Positions 19,827 to 29,761 of a stretch of DNA of 64,000 bases are shown one piece after another. The position numbers and the translations under genes were made by a program. This DNA is from Actinomycetota bacterium. Its GTDB lineage: Bacteria > Actinomycetota > Actinomycetes > Nanopelagicales > Nanopelagicaceae. The notes under the pieces are model-generated. The model was given only the letters and a program-made list of their open reading frames with translations. It was not told the DNA's origin and did not search any database. Positions within the stretch are counted from its first letter, which is position 1. The number at the start of each line of letters is the position of its first letter. The stretch covers positions 186,001-250,000 of the forward strand of contig VGBW01000001.1 in NCBI GenBank assembly GCA_016870365.1. The letters run 5' to 3'.

Positions 19827-20505
19827 TAGTCGGGTAATTCTAGCTCTCGACTTTAATGACATTCAAAGCAGTCGTTCGATGATAAATCAGACAAGAGAAT
19901 TTATCGATATCTATAAGCTTGGACTGGAATTTTACTTAGCCAACGGCAAAGCTGCTATTAGGCAGATTCAGAAAGACTTTAGTGGGATTGAAATCTTTCT
20001 AGACCTCAAACTCCACGATATTCCAAATACCGTAGCGGGGGCTTGCAAATCATTATCTGATATCAATCCTAGATTTCTCACCGTGCATGCCTCTGGCGGC
20101 GCAAAGATGATAAGGGCTGCTGCCCAGGCCGTGCCCAATGTTGCAATCACCGCAGTCACAATTCTTACCTCACTTGATGAACAGCAAATGAAGGCTATGG
20201 GGCAAAACTCAAGTATCAAAGAATTGACTCTGCAACTAGCGAGAAATGCTGTCAGCTCTGGCGCTACGGCTATCGTCTGCTCACCGCTTGAAGCCTCACT
20301 TCTCAGGGAAGAGTTGGGCAAAGAGATCACCTTAATTACACCCGGGGTTAGGCCTGCTGGATCAGAGCGAGACGATCAAGAGCGAGTGATGACCCCAAAG
20401 CAGGCGATAGCGGCTGGAGCAGATTTTGTTGTAGTGGGCCGTCCGATTACTAAGGCGATTAATCCAATGCAGGCAGCAGAGGCGATTACGTCATCCCTAG
20501 CATGA
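19816..20505 (+). CDS. pyrF: Orotidine 5'-phosphate decarboxylase
   Basis: A 229-residue OMP decarboxylase. The catalytic network FLDLKLHDIPNTV lies at about residues 60-72. The LALDFND start motif, the TVHASGG segment near 88, and PGVRPAGSERDDQERVMTP near 175 match the short bacterial group typified by E. coli and B. subtilis PyrF, rather than the longer mycobacterial group 2 form. The ATG at 19816 lies inside pyrD. It finishes UMP synthesis; orotate phosphoribosyltransferase (pyrE) is not in the window. Confidence 0.95.
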   Translation: MKSSSRVILALDFNDIQSSRSMINQTREFIDIYKLGLEFYLANGKAAIRQIQKDFSGIEIFLDLKLHDIPNTVAGACKSLSDINPRFLTVHASGGAKMIRAAAQAVPNVAITAVTILTSLDEQQMKAMGQNSSIKELTLQLARNAVSSGATAIVCSPLEASLLREELGKEITLITPGVRPAGSERDDQERVMTPKQAIAAGADFVVVGRPITKAINPMQAAEAITSSLA

Positions 20506-20522
20506 ATTGGTTTAATTAAGCC

Positions 20523-20840
20523 ATGGGCGCGCCTCCAACTCTAAGCATTGAGCAGAGGCGTCAGGCACTGGCAAAAGCCGTTGCGGCTAGAAAGTTGCGT
20601 GCAGCGTTTAAGGAAGAGATTCGGCTAGGAAAGAGGATTTGGCAAGATGCGTTTAGAGCCGAAGATGAGTCAATCAAAAAGATGCGAGTGCGGGAGTTAA
20701 TCGAATCCCTCCCAGGAGTTGGAGAGATTCGAGCTAGGAATATTCTCGAGAAGGCAGGAATATCGCCAACCCGCAGAGTTGGTGGAGTTGGTAGGAGCCA
20801 ATATTTGAAATTGCTCCAACTAATGAAGGCGGACTCATGA
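20523..20840 (+). CDS. mihF: Actinobacterial integration host factor (mIHF-type)
   Basis: A 105-residue basic nucleoid protein of the actinobacterial IHF family, unrelated to the enterobacterial HU/IHF fold. The N-terminal helix is rich in Arg/Lys, and the C-terminal part has LIESLPGVGEIRARNILEKAGI near residue 62, a helix-two-turns-helix DNA-binding motif, then RRVGGVGRSQYLKLL. Family members bend DNA and support phage integration and chromosome organisation. The order pyrF-mihF-gmk-rpoZ is typical of the phylum. It overlaps gmk by 4 bp. Confidence 0.92.
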   Translation: MGAPPTLSIEQRRQALAKAVAARKLRAAFKEEIRLGKRIWQDAFRAEDESIKKMRVRELIESLPGVGEIRARNILEKAGISPTRRVGGVGRSQYLKLLQLMKADS

Positions 20841-21388
20841 GTAAGCGTGGCAAACTCATGGTTCTTTCAGGTCCTGGTGGCGTCGGCAAGAGCACCATCG
20901 TTTCAAAGCTGGTGGATAGCCCCGCTTTCTATTTTTCAGTATCAGCCACAACTCGCGCGCCAAGGCTCGGTGAAGTTGATGGAAAGTCATATCATTTCAT
21001 TAGTGATCAAGCCTTTGACGATCTCATTTCCAAAGATTTGCTACTTGAATGGGTTGAGTTTGCTGGAGCAAGATATGGAACCATGAAGGCTCCGGTCGAA
21101 GAGGCACTCTCTAAGGGAAGTAACGTTGTCTTGGAAATTGAAATTCAAGGAGCTCGCCAAGTAAAAGCATCTATGCCTGAGGCAATAATGGTCTTTCTTA
21201 AGCCTCCCTCCTTTGCAGAACTTGAGTCCCGCATCGTTAGTAGAGGAGCTGATTCGCCTGAAAGGATTGCAGCCCGCCTAGACCTCGCCCGAAGCGAGAT
21301 GGCTGCCGCTAGCGAATTTGAGTATGTTCTGGTGAATCATCGAGTCGAGGATGTGCTTGATGCACTGCTATCCTTGGCCACTTCATAG
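20837..21388 (+). CDS. gmk: Guanylate kinase
   Basis: A 183-residue guanylate kinase that makes GDP from GMP. The P-loop is SGPGGVGKSTIV near residue 11. The GMP-binding region has SATTRAPRLGEVDGKSYHF near 36 and FLEWVEFAGARYGT-like residues near 72. VVLEIEIQGARQVK near 95 is conserved. It overlaps mihF by 4 bp and is followed by rpoZ after 42 bp, the common gmk-rpoZ pairing. Confidence 0.96.
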   Translation: MSKRGKLMVLSGPGGVGKSTIVSKLVDSPAFYFSVSATTRAPRLGEVDGKSYHFISDQAFDDLISKDLLLEWVEFAGARYGTMKAPVEEALSKGSNVVLEIEIQGARQVKASMPEAIMVFLKPPSFAELESRIVSRGADSPERIAARLDLARSEMAAASEFEYVLVNHRVEDVLDALLSLATS

Positions 21389-21430
21389 AGTCTATGAAGG
21401 TAAACCTTACGAATTAGCCTTAACGAGGGA

Positions 21431-21694
21431 GTGGCTGTGGCGACATTAGATGGCATTACAAATCCACCTATCGATGAACTGCTGGATAAGGGCGGTTCCA
21501 AATATTCACTAGTGTTATACGCTGCTAAAAGGGCACGCCAGATCAATGCTTACTACTCACAACTTGGTGAGGGCCTTCTTGAGTACGTGGGTCCGCTAGT
21601 TGAAACCCATGTGCATGAAAAACCTCTCTCAATTGCCATGCGTGAGATTAATGATGGCCTGCTAACAATTGAGAACCTCGAACCACAGAGTTAA
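21431..21694 (+). CDS. rpoZ: RNA polymerase omega subunit
   Basis: An 87-residue omega subunit that helps fold and hold the beta' subunit. The [11 protein letters not shown] terminus, the [18 protein letters not shown] helix near residue 26, and the [16 protein letters not shown] block near 64 are typical of actinobacterial omega. It starts with GTG behind a GAGGGAG Shine-Dalgarno sequence; a second GTG two codons on is possible. coaBC follows after 8 bp. Confidence 0.94.
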   Translation: MAVATLDGITNPPIDELLDKGGSKYSLVLYAAKRARQINAYYSQLGEGLLEYVGPLVETHVHEKPLSIAMREINDGLLTIENLEPQS

Positions 21695-21702
21695 GAAAAG
21701 CC

Positions 21703-22923
21703 ATGAGTGGCGAAAAGATATTCTTTCCAAGAGGCCGCCAGGTTGTCCTGGGTGTTTGCGGGGGAATTGCAGCCTACAAGGCCTGCGATCTACTTCGTCG
21801 TTTGCAAGATGCTGGTTTCCTAGTCCGTGTGATCCCTACCCAATCAAGTCTCAATTTTGTTGGCCGTGCCACCTGGGAAGCGCTCTCAGGACAACCGGCT
21901 TTAAGTACAGTTTGGGAAAATCCTGCACAGGCCTCTCATCTAGCGGCTGCCGATAGCGCAGATCTTATTGTAATCGCTCCAGCCACAGCGGAGACCATTG
22001 CAAAGATTGCCCAAGGACGAGCAGTTGACTTACTAACCACGACAGTGCTCGCTTCTACTGCTCGGGTCTTAATAGTTCCAGCGATGCACCCGAATATGTG
22101 GCTCAATAGGGCCACGATTCAAAACGTAGAAATTCTTCGCTCACGCGGTGTAATCGTTATGGATCCCGAAGTTGGCCGTCTGTCAGGAAAAGACTTTGGA
22201 GTCGGAAGGTTTCCAGAGACCTCTGCGATAGTTTCTCAAGTGCTGAAGCTCTCTAAGGCGGAGTTGCTCCTTGAGGGAAGAAAAGTCCTCATTACTGCAG
22301 GAGGAACTCGAGAGGAAATTGATCCTGTTAGATTTATCGGAAATAAATCCAGCGGGCGGCAAGGTTTAGCCATTGCCTTTGAAGCCTTAAGAAATGGTGC
22401 AGAGGTAACAGTTGTTGCTGGTCAGACCGATCCGTTTGAATTAGAAGGAGCAGAGATTGTTAGGGTAAATACCGCAGATGAGATGAGATCAGCGGTAGAG
22501 AGCAAATTTACTAGTAGCGATGCGCTAGTGATGGCAGCAGCTGTTGCTGATGCCAGGCCAGCTATGAGCTCTGCAACAAAGATTAGGAAGAATGAGCTCA
22601 AGAGGATCGATCTGACTGCCAACCCGGATATCTTGTGCAAAGTGTCCCAAAAGAAGAATAGGGGTCAGGTGATCGTTGGCTTTGCAGCCGAAACTGTATC
22701 TGACCTGATCAAGGCTGGCGGCGAGAAATTGATAAATAAGAACGCAGATCTGCTCTATGTCAATGATGTATCAGGTGGGGCAATATTTGGAGAGGATCAG
22801 ACAAGCGGAGTTCTTATTGGCCTTGGCATAGAGCCTGTTTTTTTCAATGGCGCCAGTAAATATGAAGTAGCAAAGAGCATAGTCAAGAATATTGCCAAGA
22901 AACTGGAGAAGAGTGGTGGCTAA
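21703..22923 (+). CDS. coaBC: Bifunctional phosphopantothenoylcysteine decarboxylase / synthetase
   Basis: A 406-residue fusion enzyme of coenzyme A synthesis. The N-terminal flavoprotein (CoaC) has [19 protein letters not shown] near residue 14 and the PAMHPNMW loop near 127 with the active-site histidine. The C-terminal CoaB half begins [20 protein letters not shown] near 196, with the SSGRQG nucleotide motif and a KIRKNE segment near 289 that binds CTP in homologues. The metK start lies within its last 8 bp. Confidence 0.96.
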   Translation: MSGEKIFFPRGRQVVLGVCGGIAAYKACDLLRRLQDAGFLVRVIPTQSSLNFVGRATWEALSGQPALSTVWENPAQASHLAAADSADLIVIAPATAETIAKIAQGRAVDLLTTTVLASTARVLIVPAMHPNMWLNRATIQNVEILRSRGVIVMDPEVGRLSGKDFGVGRFPETSAIVSQVLKLSKAELLLEGRKVLITAGGTREEIDPVRFIGNKSSGRQGLAIAFEALRNGAEVTVVAGQTDPFELEGAEIVRVNTADEMRSAVESKFTSSDALVMAAAVADARPAMSSATKIRKNELKRIDLTANPDILCKVSQKKNRGQVIVGFAAETVSDLIKAGGEKLINKNADLLYVNDVSGGAIFGEDQTSGVLIGLGIEPVFFNGASKYEVAKSIVKNIAKKLEKSGG

Positions 22924-24109
22924 GCGCCTTTTTACATCAGAATCAGTCACCGAAGGCCATCCGGACAAGATTGCCGATGCTATTTCTGATGCAATTCTTG
23001 ATTCTCTTCTAGCCCAAGATCCCAAGAGTCGTGTGGCTTGTGAAACCCTGATTACTACAGGACAAGTTCACGTCGCAGGTGAGGTTACAACAGATGGCTA
23101 TGCCGATGTCATGGGACTAGTTCGTGAAACAGTATTAAACATTGGTTATGACAGCTCTGAAAAGGGATTTGATGGAAATAGTTGTGGGGTCTCAATTTCT
23201 ATTGGTCAGCAGTCACCCGATATCGCTGTTGGCGTTGATCACTCTTTAGAGGAACGGGTTGCTGCGTCAAAGGACCCCCTAGATCTGCAGGGAGCCGGAG
23301 ATCAGGGATTGATGTTTGGCTATGCCACCCGCGATACCAAAGAGTTAATGCCTCTTCCAATCGCCATGGCCCATAGGCTTGCTGAACGCCTTTCAGGTGA
23401 GCGAAAGAATGGTCAACTCAGTTATTTGCGCCCTGATGGAAAGACTCAAGTAACTATTGAATATGACGGCGATAAGCCGGTTGCGCTAAATACGGTGGTA
23501 ATTTCCTCGCAACACGCTCCTGAGATTGACATTGAAAAGAAGATGACGCCAGAAATTAGAAAGTATGTAATAGATCCGGTTGTCGCCTCATTCGATCTAC
23601 CAGCGAATGATGCTCGTATTCTAGTTAATCCCACCGGAAGATTTGTCGTTGGCGGTCCCATGGCAGACACCGGTATTACTGGACGCAAGATAATCGTTGA
23701 TACCTACGGAGGAATGGCTCGCCATGGAGGGGGAGCTTTTAGTGGCAAGGATCCTTCAAAGGTCGATCGTTCCGCTGCTTATGCGATGCGTTGGGTGGCC
23801 AAGAACATTGTAGCTGCAGATCTTGCTGAGCGCTGTGAAGTTCAGGTGGCCTATGCAATTGGCAAGGCCCAGCCTGTCGGCTTATTTGTTGAAACATTTG
23901 GCACCGAGAAGGTTCCAGTTCAGCAAATCTCTGATGCACTCTTAAGGGTATTTGATCTAAGGCCGGGTGCAATCATTCGAGATCTAAATCTACTTCGCCC
24001 AATCTATTTGAAGACTAGCGCCTACGGTCACTTCGGTCGTGAGTTAGCTGAGTTCACTTGGGAGAAGAATGACAAGGCAAGCGCGCTGGCTGCAGCTGTA
24101 AAGGGCTAA
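22916..24109 (+). CDS. metK: S-adenosylmethionine synthetase
   Basis: A 397-residue methionine adenosyltransferase. The GTG at 22916, overlapping the coaBC stop, gives the family N terminus [19 protein letters not shown]. The [12 protein letters not shown] motif lies near residue 121, the phosphate-binding [16 protein letters not shown] loop near 267, and [11 protein letters not shown] just before it. It makes SAM for methylation. With metH in the window, the methyl cycle is largely represented here. No SAM riboswitch is seen, and none would fit in the overlap. Confidence 0.97.
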   Translation: MAKRLFTSESVTEGHPDKIADAISDAILDSLLAQDPKSRVACETLITTGQVHVAGEVTTDGYADVMGLVRETVLNIGYDSSEKGFDGNSCGVSISIGQQSPDIAVGVDHSLEERVAASKDPLDLQGAGDQGLMFGYATRDTKELMPLPIAMAHRLAERLSGERKNGQLSYLRPDGKTQVTIEYDGDKPVALNTVVISSQHAPEIDIEKKMTPEIRKYVIDPVVASFDLPANDARILVNPTGRFVVGGPMADTGITGRKIIVDTYGGMARHGGGAFSGKDPSKVDRSAAYAMRWVAKNIVAADLAERCEVQVAYAIGKAQPVGLFVETFGTEKVPVQQISDALLRVFDLRPGAIIRDLNLLRPIYLKTSAYGHFGRELAEFTWEKNDKASALAAAVKG

Positions 24110-24117
24110 GGACTGCT

Positions 24118-25947
24118 GTGGCCACAGATAAGCCACTTACCCTGCGCCGTCAGAAAGGCAGCACATCTTCAAAACAGCGACAGCGTTCCGATAGTCTGCA
24201 AGTTGAAGTCTTAGTTGACACTGGAGTCTTTCATCTGGATCAACCATTCTCATACTTTGTTCCAGAGGAGATGAGAGATTCGGTTTGTGTCGGCTCTTTA
24301 GTAAGGGTTCCTTTTAAGAACGATTTAAGAAATGGAGTGGTTCTATCGACTAGCTCTTCCCACCAGGCTGCCCTAAAGCCCATTTGCGGTCTTCTGAGCA
24401 GTGTTTGCCTGAGAGAAAGCTTCTTAGAGTACACAAAGAAGGTCTCCGAGCGATATATCTCAAATCAAGCGTCAATTCTCTCTGCTGCTCTACCAAGTTT
24501 TACAAAGACGGCCAATGAAGCTTCTCAAGCGAACTTTCGCCATGTCCGAAGAAGCTCAAAACCTCAGAGGAAGCTCTTTCTTTTGAATCGCCTTGAATCA
24601 ATCGAATCTAGAGTGCAGAGAATGGCCTCGAATGCTAAAGGTTCAAATTTGCTGATCATCGTTCCTACTCAAAAAGATATAGAGAGGCTTAAACTCGGTT
24701 TGCCAAGATTAGAACAGCTGGTGGTGGAGATTGGCTCACACCTAAGTCCAAGCCATAGAAGGAAGAACTTCCAGGTTGCAGCAACGGCGCAATCCCTCAT
24801 TGTTATCGGGACCCGAAGCGCGATTCTTGCTCCGATGGCCACGGTAGATGAAATCGTGGTAGCTGATGACTCCGTTGAACATTTCCAAGAGCAAAAAGCG
24901 CCTTATTGGAATTTACGGGATATGGCTCTACTTCGCTCAGAAGCCGAACATTGTAATCTGAGCTTTATATCGCATTCACCCTCTCTCGAATTAGCCCGCC
25001 TTGTAGATTTGGGTTGGATTTCTCTAGTTTCTGAACGAAGGTTCCTGACAGGCCACCGGGCAAGTATTGCAACAGAACCCGATTCCTACCACGGGACCAT
25101 TCGAAAAGCGCTGAAGATTGGGCCGGTGCTAGTAAGCGTTGCAGATCGGGGTTATGCAAATACTTTCTCCTGCCAGAGATGTCGTAATCGAGCGCTTTGC
25201 AAATGTGGAGGAAGGCTATTGATGGGCACGAAGAATCATTATTCATGCTCTATCTGCGACTATCAAAGCGATCAATGGCGCTGCCATACATGTCAGTCAG
25301 ATCAGATTCGGATAATTAGGGGCGGAGCTGAGAAGATTGTTGAAGAACTTGGCAAAGCATTTCCCAAGGTCGCGGTTTTTACTAGTACTGGTGACAAGCA
25401 GATTACTCAGGTTGATCCTTCGCCTTGCATCGTAGTTTCAACCTTTGGGGTAGAGCCAGAGGTTCATGGACAATATGCCGGAGCTGTTCTACTTAATGGA
25501 GAGGCCTTACTCAATAGGCCCTTTATTCGTGCAGAAGAGGAGCTGCGTTTTAGATGGTTCAAATTGGCTGCAAAAGTTCGCTCCTCGGGGTTTATCTATC
25601 TATCTCTTCCTTCAAGGCATCATCTTTCACAAGCTTTAATCGCAGATAACGTAATGCGCGCTATTCGATTTGAGAGCGCAGAAAGAGAGGCTGTTGCACT
25701 TCCTCCTTCTTTCAGAATTCTGCAAGTATCAGGTGAGGAGCGTTCGATGTCTGCCCTTAGAAGAAAGCTTTTGGAGCAGTTCAAAGAATTGGAGATCCTC
25801 GCATCCTCAGATAATCGAACAATTCATTTGAAGGTCTCTCATCAGTGTGCTCAATCACTATCAATCTCGCTTAAGGCGCTTCAGAAGTATCGCTCTGCAG
25901 CTGGACTGGAGCTCCTTTCGATTCGCGTAGATCCATACAAAGTATGA
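24118..25947 (+). CDS. priA: Primosomal protein PriA, actinobacterial helicase-deficient type
   Basis: A 609-residue PriA homologue (E. coli PriA is about 730). The N-terminal fork-binding domain is visible at about residues 28-110. The zinc region at about 350-400 has cysteine pairs in FSCQRCRNRALCKCGG and CSICDYQSDQWRCHTCQS. The Walker A and DEAH motifs of true PriA are absent: the expected position reads LLIIVPTQKDIERL. This ATPase loss is known across Actinobacteria, so it probably works as a replication-restart scaffold rather than as a helicase. GTG start, 8 bp after metK. Confidence 0.9.
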   Translation: MATDKPLTLRRQKGSTSSKQRQRSDSLQVEVLVDTGVFHLDQPFSYFVPEEMRDSVCVGSLVRVPFKNDLRNGVVLSTSSSHQAALKPICGLLSSVCLRESFLEYTKKVSERYISNQASILSAALPSFTKTANEASQANFRHVRRSSKPQRKLFLLNRLESIESRVQRMASNAKGSNLLIIVPTQKDIERLKLGLPRLEQLVVEIGSHLSPSHRRKNFQVAATAQSLIVIGTRSAILAPMATVDEIVVADDSVEHFQEQKAPYWNLRDMALLRSEAEHCNLSFISHSPSLELARLVDLGWISLVSERRFLTGHRASIATEPDSYHGTIRKALKIGPVLVSVADRGYANTFSCQRCRNRALCKCGGRLLMGTKNHYSCSICDYQSDQWRCHTCQSDQIRIIRGGAEKIVEELGKAFPKVAVFTSTGDKQITQVDPSPCIVVSTFGVEPEVHGQYAGAVLLNGEALLNRPFIRAEEELRFRWFKLAAKVRSSGFIYLSLPSRHHLSQALIADNVMRAIRFESAEREAVALPPSFRILQVSGEERSMSALRRKLLEQFKELEILASSDNRTIHLKVSHQCAQSLSISLKALQKYRSAAGLELLSIRVDPYKV

Positions 25948-25963
25948 TTGCTTATACGTAAGT

Positions 25964-25969
25964 TAGAAT
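25964..25969 (+). promoter_or_regulatory. -10 element TAGAAT of def-fmt-rsmB-rpe
   Basis: TAGAAT ends 6 nt before the def ATG at 25976, in a 28 bp gap after priA. This predicts an internal leaderless promoter. Confidence 0.5.
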
Positions 25970-25975
25970 GCATGC

Positions 25976-26536
25976 ATGGCAATTCGACGAATACGCTTTT
26001 TTGGGGATCCGGTTTTAACCACTCCTGCTAGTAAGGTAACCGATTTTGATAAGGAATTGGAGAGATTAGTAAAAGATCTGACTGAAACGATGATTGATGC
26101 CCCTGGGACAGGTCTGGCAGCCCCTCAGATAGGTGTGCCTTTGAGAGTTTTTGTTTGGCACGTCGATGAAGTTTCTGGCCACTTGGTAAACCCAACCCTG
26201 GATTTGGGTGAAGAAATACAGGAAGGCGATGAAGGCTGTCTATCTTTTCCGGAACTTTCCTATCAGACGCCGAGAGCGATCAGAGCTGTGGCAAAAGGCT
26301 TTGATCTGCATGGTGAGCCTCTTGTTATTGAAGGTACTGAACTTTTGGCCAGAGCTCTCCAGCATGAGACGGATCATTTGAATGGAATCCTCTTTATTGA
26401 TCGATTATCGCAAGAGCTTCGAAAAGAGGCGATGAAGGAGATCAGACAAGCTGAGTGGTTCTTGGCTGCCAATGAAGCAGGATCTGCTCCGCAAATCCGT
26501 CTCTCTCCTCATTCAACATTTGGCAAAAGTCTTTAA
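25976..26536 (+). CDS. def: Peptide deformylase
   Basis: A 186-residue metal-dependent deformylase that removes the formyl group from new proteins. All three motifs are present: GTGLAAPQIG (about residues 44-53), EGCLSFPEL (about 87-95, with the metal-binding cysteine), and QHETDHLNG (about 129-137, with the HExxH zinc site). It is followed by fmt, which adds the formyl group, so both sides of the formyl-methionine cycle are in one operon. Confidence 0.96.
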   Translation: MAIRRIRFFGDPVLTTPASKVTDFDKELERLVKDLTETMIDAPGTGLAAPQIGVPLRVFVWHVDEVSGHLVNPTLDLGEEIQEGDEGCLSFPELSYQTPRAIRAVAKGFDLHGEPLVIEGTELLARALQHETDHLNGILFIDRLSQELRKEAMKEIRQAEWFLAANEAGSAPQIRLSPHSTFGKSL

Positions 26537-26550
26537 TTGAAAGATAGCTC

Positions 26551-27459
26551 GTGAAGATTCTTATTGCCTCTTCATCTCATCTTGGAGTAGAACTTCTGGA
26601 GCACCTGCGAAAGTCAGAACATGAGGTCTTAGGAGCCATTTCATCCCCTGATCGAGCAAGTGGACGTGGACGATCAAAAAGCAGTAATGAATTTGCTACT
26701 TACTGCCAAGGGCTTGGAATCATCCTCCATAGGCCAAGGAATGATCAGGAACTTTCAGTAGCCCTTAAGGAAAGTAACACAGAACTGGTCATAACACTTG
26801 CCTATGGGAGATTGGTAAGGGGGAATGAACTTGAAATCCCTAAGTACGGCTGGCTCAATGTTCATTTCTCACTGCTGCCTAGATGGCGAGGTGCCTCTCC
26901 GATACAGAGTGCGATTGCAGCAGGAGATAGCAGTACTGGTATTACGGTCTTTAAATTGGATAAAGGTATGGATACCGGACCGATCTACTCCACACTGGTT
27001 TATGAATTGACAGAACGCTCAAGAAGTGGCCAAGTGCTCGATCAGCTTGCATCTCTTGCGATTGAGCCAGTACTTAAGGCCCTTGAGATGATTGAATCTG
27101 GACAATCCCCTAAAGCGCAGAGTTCTAATGGGATTACTTTGGCACCGAAGATATTGAAGGGTGAGGGAAAGATTGATTGGAATAGAGATTCAAGACAGAT
27201 TGATCGACAGATAAGGGCGCTGCATCCATGGCCTGGAACTTACAGCAGAGTAAATGACACGCGAGTTGCAATCATCGAAGCCAAACCCATCGATGCAAGC
27301 GGTTTTGCCGGTGAAATTCTCTCCTTAGAACCACTGATAGTGGCAACAGGTTCAGGGGCACTTGAAATATCTCGGGTTAAACCTGAAAACAAGAAGGAGA
27401 TGAGTAGTGTTGAATGGTTAAGGGGGGCAAGAATCTCATTGCCATGTGTTTTTGAATGA
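26551..27459 (+). CDS. fmt: Methionyl-tRNA formyltransferase
   Basis: A 302-residue formyltransferase with a GTG start. The N-terminal domain has SSPDRASGRGRSKSS near residue 31, the catalytic NVHFSLLPRWRGASPIQSAI segment (Asn and His) near 104, and GITVFKLDKGMDTGPI near 131. The C-terminal tRNA-binding domain contains IRALHPWPGTYS. It formylates Met-tRNA-fMet using 10-formyltetrahydrofolate. It overlaps rsmB by 4 bp. Confidence 0.96.
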   Translation: MKILIASSSHLGVELLEHLRKSEHEVLGAISSPDRASGRGRSKSSNEFATYCQGLGIILHRPRNDQELSVALKESNTELVITLAYGRLVRGNELEIPKYGWLNVHFSLLPRWRGASPIQSAIAAGDSSTGITVFKLDKGMDTGPIYSTLVYELTERSRSGQVLDQLASLAIEPVLKALEMIESGQSPKAQSSNGITLAPKILKGEGKIDWNRDSRQIDRQIRALHPWPGTYSRVNDTRVAIIEAKPIDASGFAGEILSLEPLIVATGSGALEISRVKPENKKEMSSVEWLRGARISLPCVFE

Positions 27460-28772
27460 GCAAGAGCTTTCGAAGAATAGACAATCCAAGGCTCTTAGCA
27501 TTTGAAGTACTTGCGCAAGTTCTACTTGAGGGCGCATATAGCAATCTGATACTTCCGAAGGTCCTAAGCGAATCAGCTCTTGATTCTAATGATCGCGCTT
27601 TTGCAACCGAATTGGTCTATGGAACTCTTCGTATGCAGGGCCGTCATGATCACTTCATTGCCTCTGCCAGTGATAGAGTCCTAGAAAAGATTGATTTGAA
27701 AACGCTTATAGTTTTAAGAATGGGCACGCATCAATTGAAACAGCTGAGAGTACCCAGCCATGCCGCGATTTATGAGAGCGTGGAGCTTGCTAAGAAGGTA
27801 GTAGGAAAATCAACGGCCTCCTTTGTCAATGCTATCCTGCGAAAGATTGATTCATTAGATTTTGAGCAACTGGCCAAAAACCATGGAACGTATGCTCGCT
27901 TATCGATCGAATTTTCGCATCCAGAGTGGATAATTAGTTCCTACCTTGACTCTCTCAAAAGTAGGGATGAAGTAATTCAACTACTGGGGGCAAATAACAT
28001 TGCCGCCAAGCCAACTTTGATTGCCTGGCCGGGGAGAGCAAGTGTTCAAGAACTCTTAGAATCCGGAGCTATGCCAATAGAAGGTAGCTTCGTTGCCGCC
28101 TCTCTCGATGGAAATCCAGGCGATGTTGCTGCTGTGAGACAGAGGCGAGCCGGAGTTCAAGATCTAGGTTCACAAATTGTTGTTGAAAAGTTTTACGATA
28201 CTTTCAAACCCAATCTTCGCTGGTTGGACCTATGCGCCGGTCCTGGGGGAAAGGCGGCTTATCTATCAGCGCTTCTCAATCGTGATGGGGGGGAATTCCT
28301 TGCTAACGAGATATCTGCCGAGCGTGCAAAGCTGGTTTCTCAAGTATTGCACCATGGAGAAGTTCGCGTGGGTGATGGACGCTGCATGCCGGCAGAGTTG
28401 GGCAAGTTTGATCGAATAATTCTTGATGCACCCTGTACTGGTATTGGGGCTCTAAGGCGAAGGCCTGAGGTTCGTTGGAGGCGTAGCCTAGAAGACCTAA
28501 GAAGTTTGACCCATTTACAGAGCGAGCTGCTGAATTCAGCAGTGACTCTACTTGTTCCCGGTGGAGTGATTGCTTATGTGACTTGTTCATCGCATCAAGC
28601 AGAGACCAAGTTTCAAATCCGATCATTTCTTAAGCGCCATAGTAATTTTTCCAGAATTGCCGTAAAAGATGAACGCGCAGATATTGACGGTGATTTACAA
28701 TTATGGCCACATCGAGATGGCACCGATGCTATGTTTCTATCGCTTCTAAAGAATGAGGGGACGAATCGATGA
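27456..28772 (+). CDS. rsmB: 16S rRNA (cytosine-967-C5) methyltransferase
   Basis: A 438-residue RsmB/Sun protein. The N-terminal NusB-like RNA-binding domain spans about residues 10-140. The SAM-dependent C-terminal half has DLCAGPGGKAAYLSALL near 262, LDAPCTGIGALRRRPEVRW near 323 (first catalytic-type cysteine), and YVTCSSHQAE near 375 (second cysteine). It methylates C967 of 16S rRNA. It is coupled on both sides by 4 bp overlaps, with fmt and rpe. Confidence 0.95.
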   Translation: MSKSFRRIDNPRLLAFEVLAQVLLEGAYSNLILPKVLSESALDSNDRAFATELVYGTLRMQGRHDHFIASASDRVLEKIDLKTLIVLRMGTHQLKQLRVPSHAAIYESVELAKKVVGKSTASFVNAILRKIDSLDFEQLAKNHGTYARLSIEFSHPEWIISSYLDSLKSRDEVIQLLGANNIAAKPTLIAWPGRASVQELLESGAMPIEGSFVAASLDGNPGDVAAVRQRRAGVQDLGSQIVVEKFYDTFKPNLRWLDLCAGPGGKAAYLSALLNRDGGEFLANEISAERAKLVSQVLHHGEVRVGDGRCMPAELGKFDRIILDAPCTGIGALRRRPEVRWRRSLEDLRSLTHLQSELLNSAVTLLVPGGVIAYVTCSSHQAETKFQIRSFLKRHSNFSRIAVKDERADIDGDLQLWPHRDGTDAMFLSLLKNEGTNR

Positions 28773-29431
28773 TAAGGATATGCCCCAGTATTCTCAATGC
28801 CAATTTCGATAATCTACCTGGAGAGATAAGTCGAGTGGCATCAAGTGCTGATTTCATTCACCTGGATGTCATGGATAATGTTTTCGTCCCGAATTTTACA
28901 TTTACACCAGAGCGTACTAGAGAGATAGTTCAGTCCTCCATTCTTCCTGTTGATGTTCACCTCATGGTGGCAGAGGTTGATAGCAAAGTAGCTGATTACT
29001 CATCAGAGAACGCTGCAAGTATTACAGTTCACTACGAAGCTTGCGCCGATCCACGGCAAACCCTCAGAGATATCCGTTCTCTTGGCAAGAGATCAGGGCT
29101 TGCAATAAGACCAGCAACGCCAATTGAAGTCGTTGAAGAACTTCTAGAGTCGATAGACATGATTGTGGTGATGACGGTTGAACCAGGCTTTGGTGGGCAA
29201 TCCTTCATGGAATCTCTAATGCCAAAGGTTGAAAAGGCTCGTAACTATCTAGATCAAAAGAAACTAGATGATGTTTGGCTTCAAATCGATGGAGGAATTT
29301 CGTTAAAGACCATCGAGATAGCTCGGCAGGCTGGGGCCGATACATTTGTTGCCGGTTCGGCCGTCTATGAATCAAAGGACCCTGCCGAGATGGTAAGGAA
29401 ATTGCGCTTTTTGGCTAGCAATTGCGGATAG
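28769..29431 (+). CDS. rpe: Ribulose-phosphate 3-epimerase
   Basis: A 220-residue TIM barrel that interconverts ribulose 5-phosphate and xylulose 5-phosphate. It has PSILNANFDNL at the N terminus, HLDVMDNVFVPNFTF near residue 31, DVHLMV near 62, and MTVEPGFGGQSF near 134; these hold the metal-binding His/Asp residues. QIDGGIS near 171 and the phosphate loop FVAGSAVY near 194 are intact. In other actinobacteria riboflavin genes and then hisE-hisG often follow; here only his remnants follow. Confidence 0.96.
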   Translation: MIRICPSILNANFDNLPGEISRVASSADFIHLDVMDNVFVPNFTFTPERTREIVQSSILPVDVHLMVAEVDSKVADYSSENAASITVHYEACADPRQTLRDIRSLGKRSGLAIRPATPIEVVEELLESIDMIVVMTVEPGFGGQSFMESLMPKVEKARNYLDQKKLDDVWLQIDGGISLKTIEIARQAGADTFVAGSAVYESKDPAEMVRKLRFLASNCG

Positions 29432-29476
29432 GTTAATTAGACCCGAACAACGTAATCAATTGGGCAAAATTGGCCA

Positions 29477-29759
29477 ATGACTTTTCAACCATCTTCGTTC
29501 AAGAGCTTTGAGTCGCTATGGGAGGAACTGAATTTGATTGCAATTGATAAGCCCTCTGGTAATGCACGTTAAGTCTTTCGGAAAATGGATTGCATGCAAT
29601 CTGTAGGAGGTGCTGGAGGAGGTGTGGGAGGTTTGGTTAGCAGGTGAGCGCGAATCAGATGAAATCCTAGCTACAGAGAAAAGTCAGTTTCCCTCTAACT
29701 TGCAGGTTCTCATGATTGGGCGTGGCTTTTCCCTTGACGATATCTACGGAAAGTTGTGA
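29477..29759 (+). pseudogene. hisE: Decayed hisE (phosphoribosyl-ATP pyrophosphatase)
   Basis: The start reads MTFQPSSFKSFESLWEELN, like HisE N termini, and runs into an in-frame TAA after GNAR. A GLHAI segment appears in a second frame. A third frame then reads [23 protein letters not shown], and finally [17 protein letters not shown] with a stop at 29757-29759, which is the characteristic HisE C terminus. So the order and full length of hisE remain, but with at least one stop and frameshifts. Neighbouring genes are intact, which argues against general sequencing error. The enzyme would catalyse the second step of histidine synthesis. Confidence 0.85.
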
Positions 29760-29761
29760 CG

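Noticed and set aside
22900-22923. A SAM riboswitch before metK
   Set aside because: metK starts inside coaBC, and nothing like a SAM aptamer is seen in that coding end.
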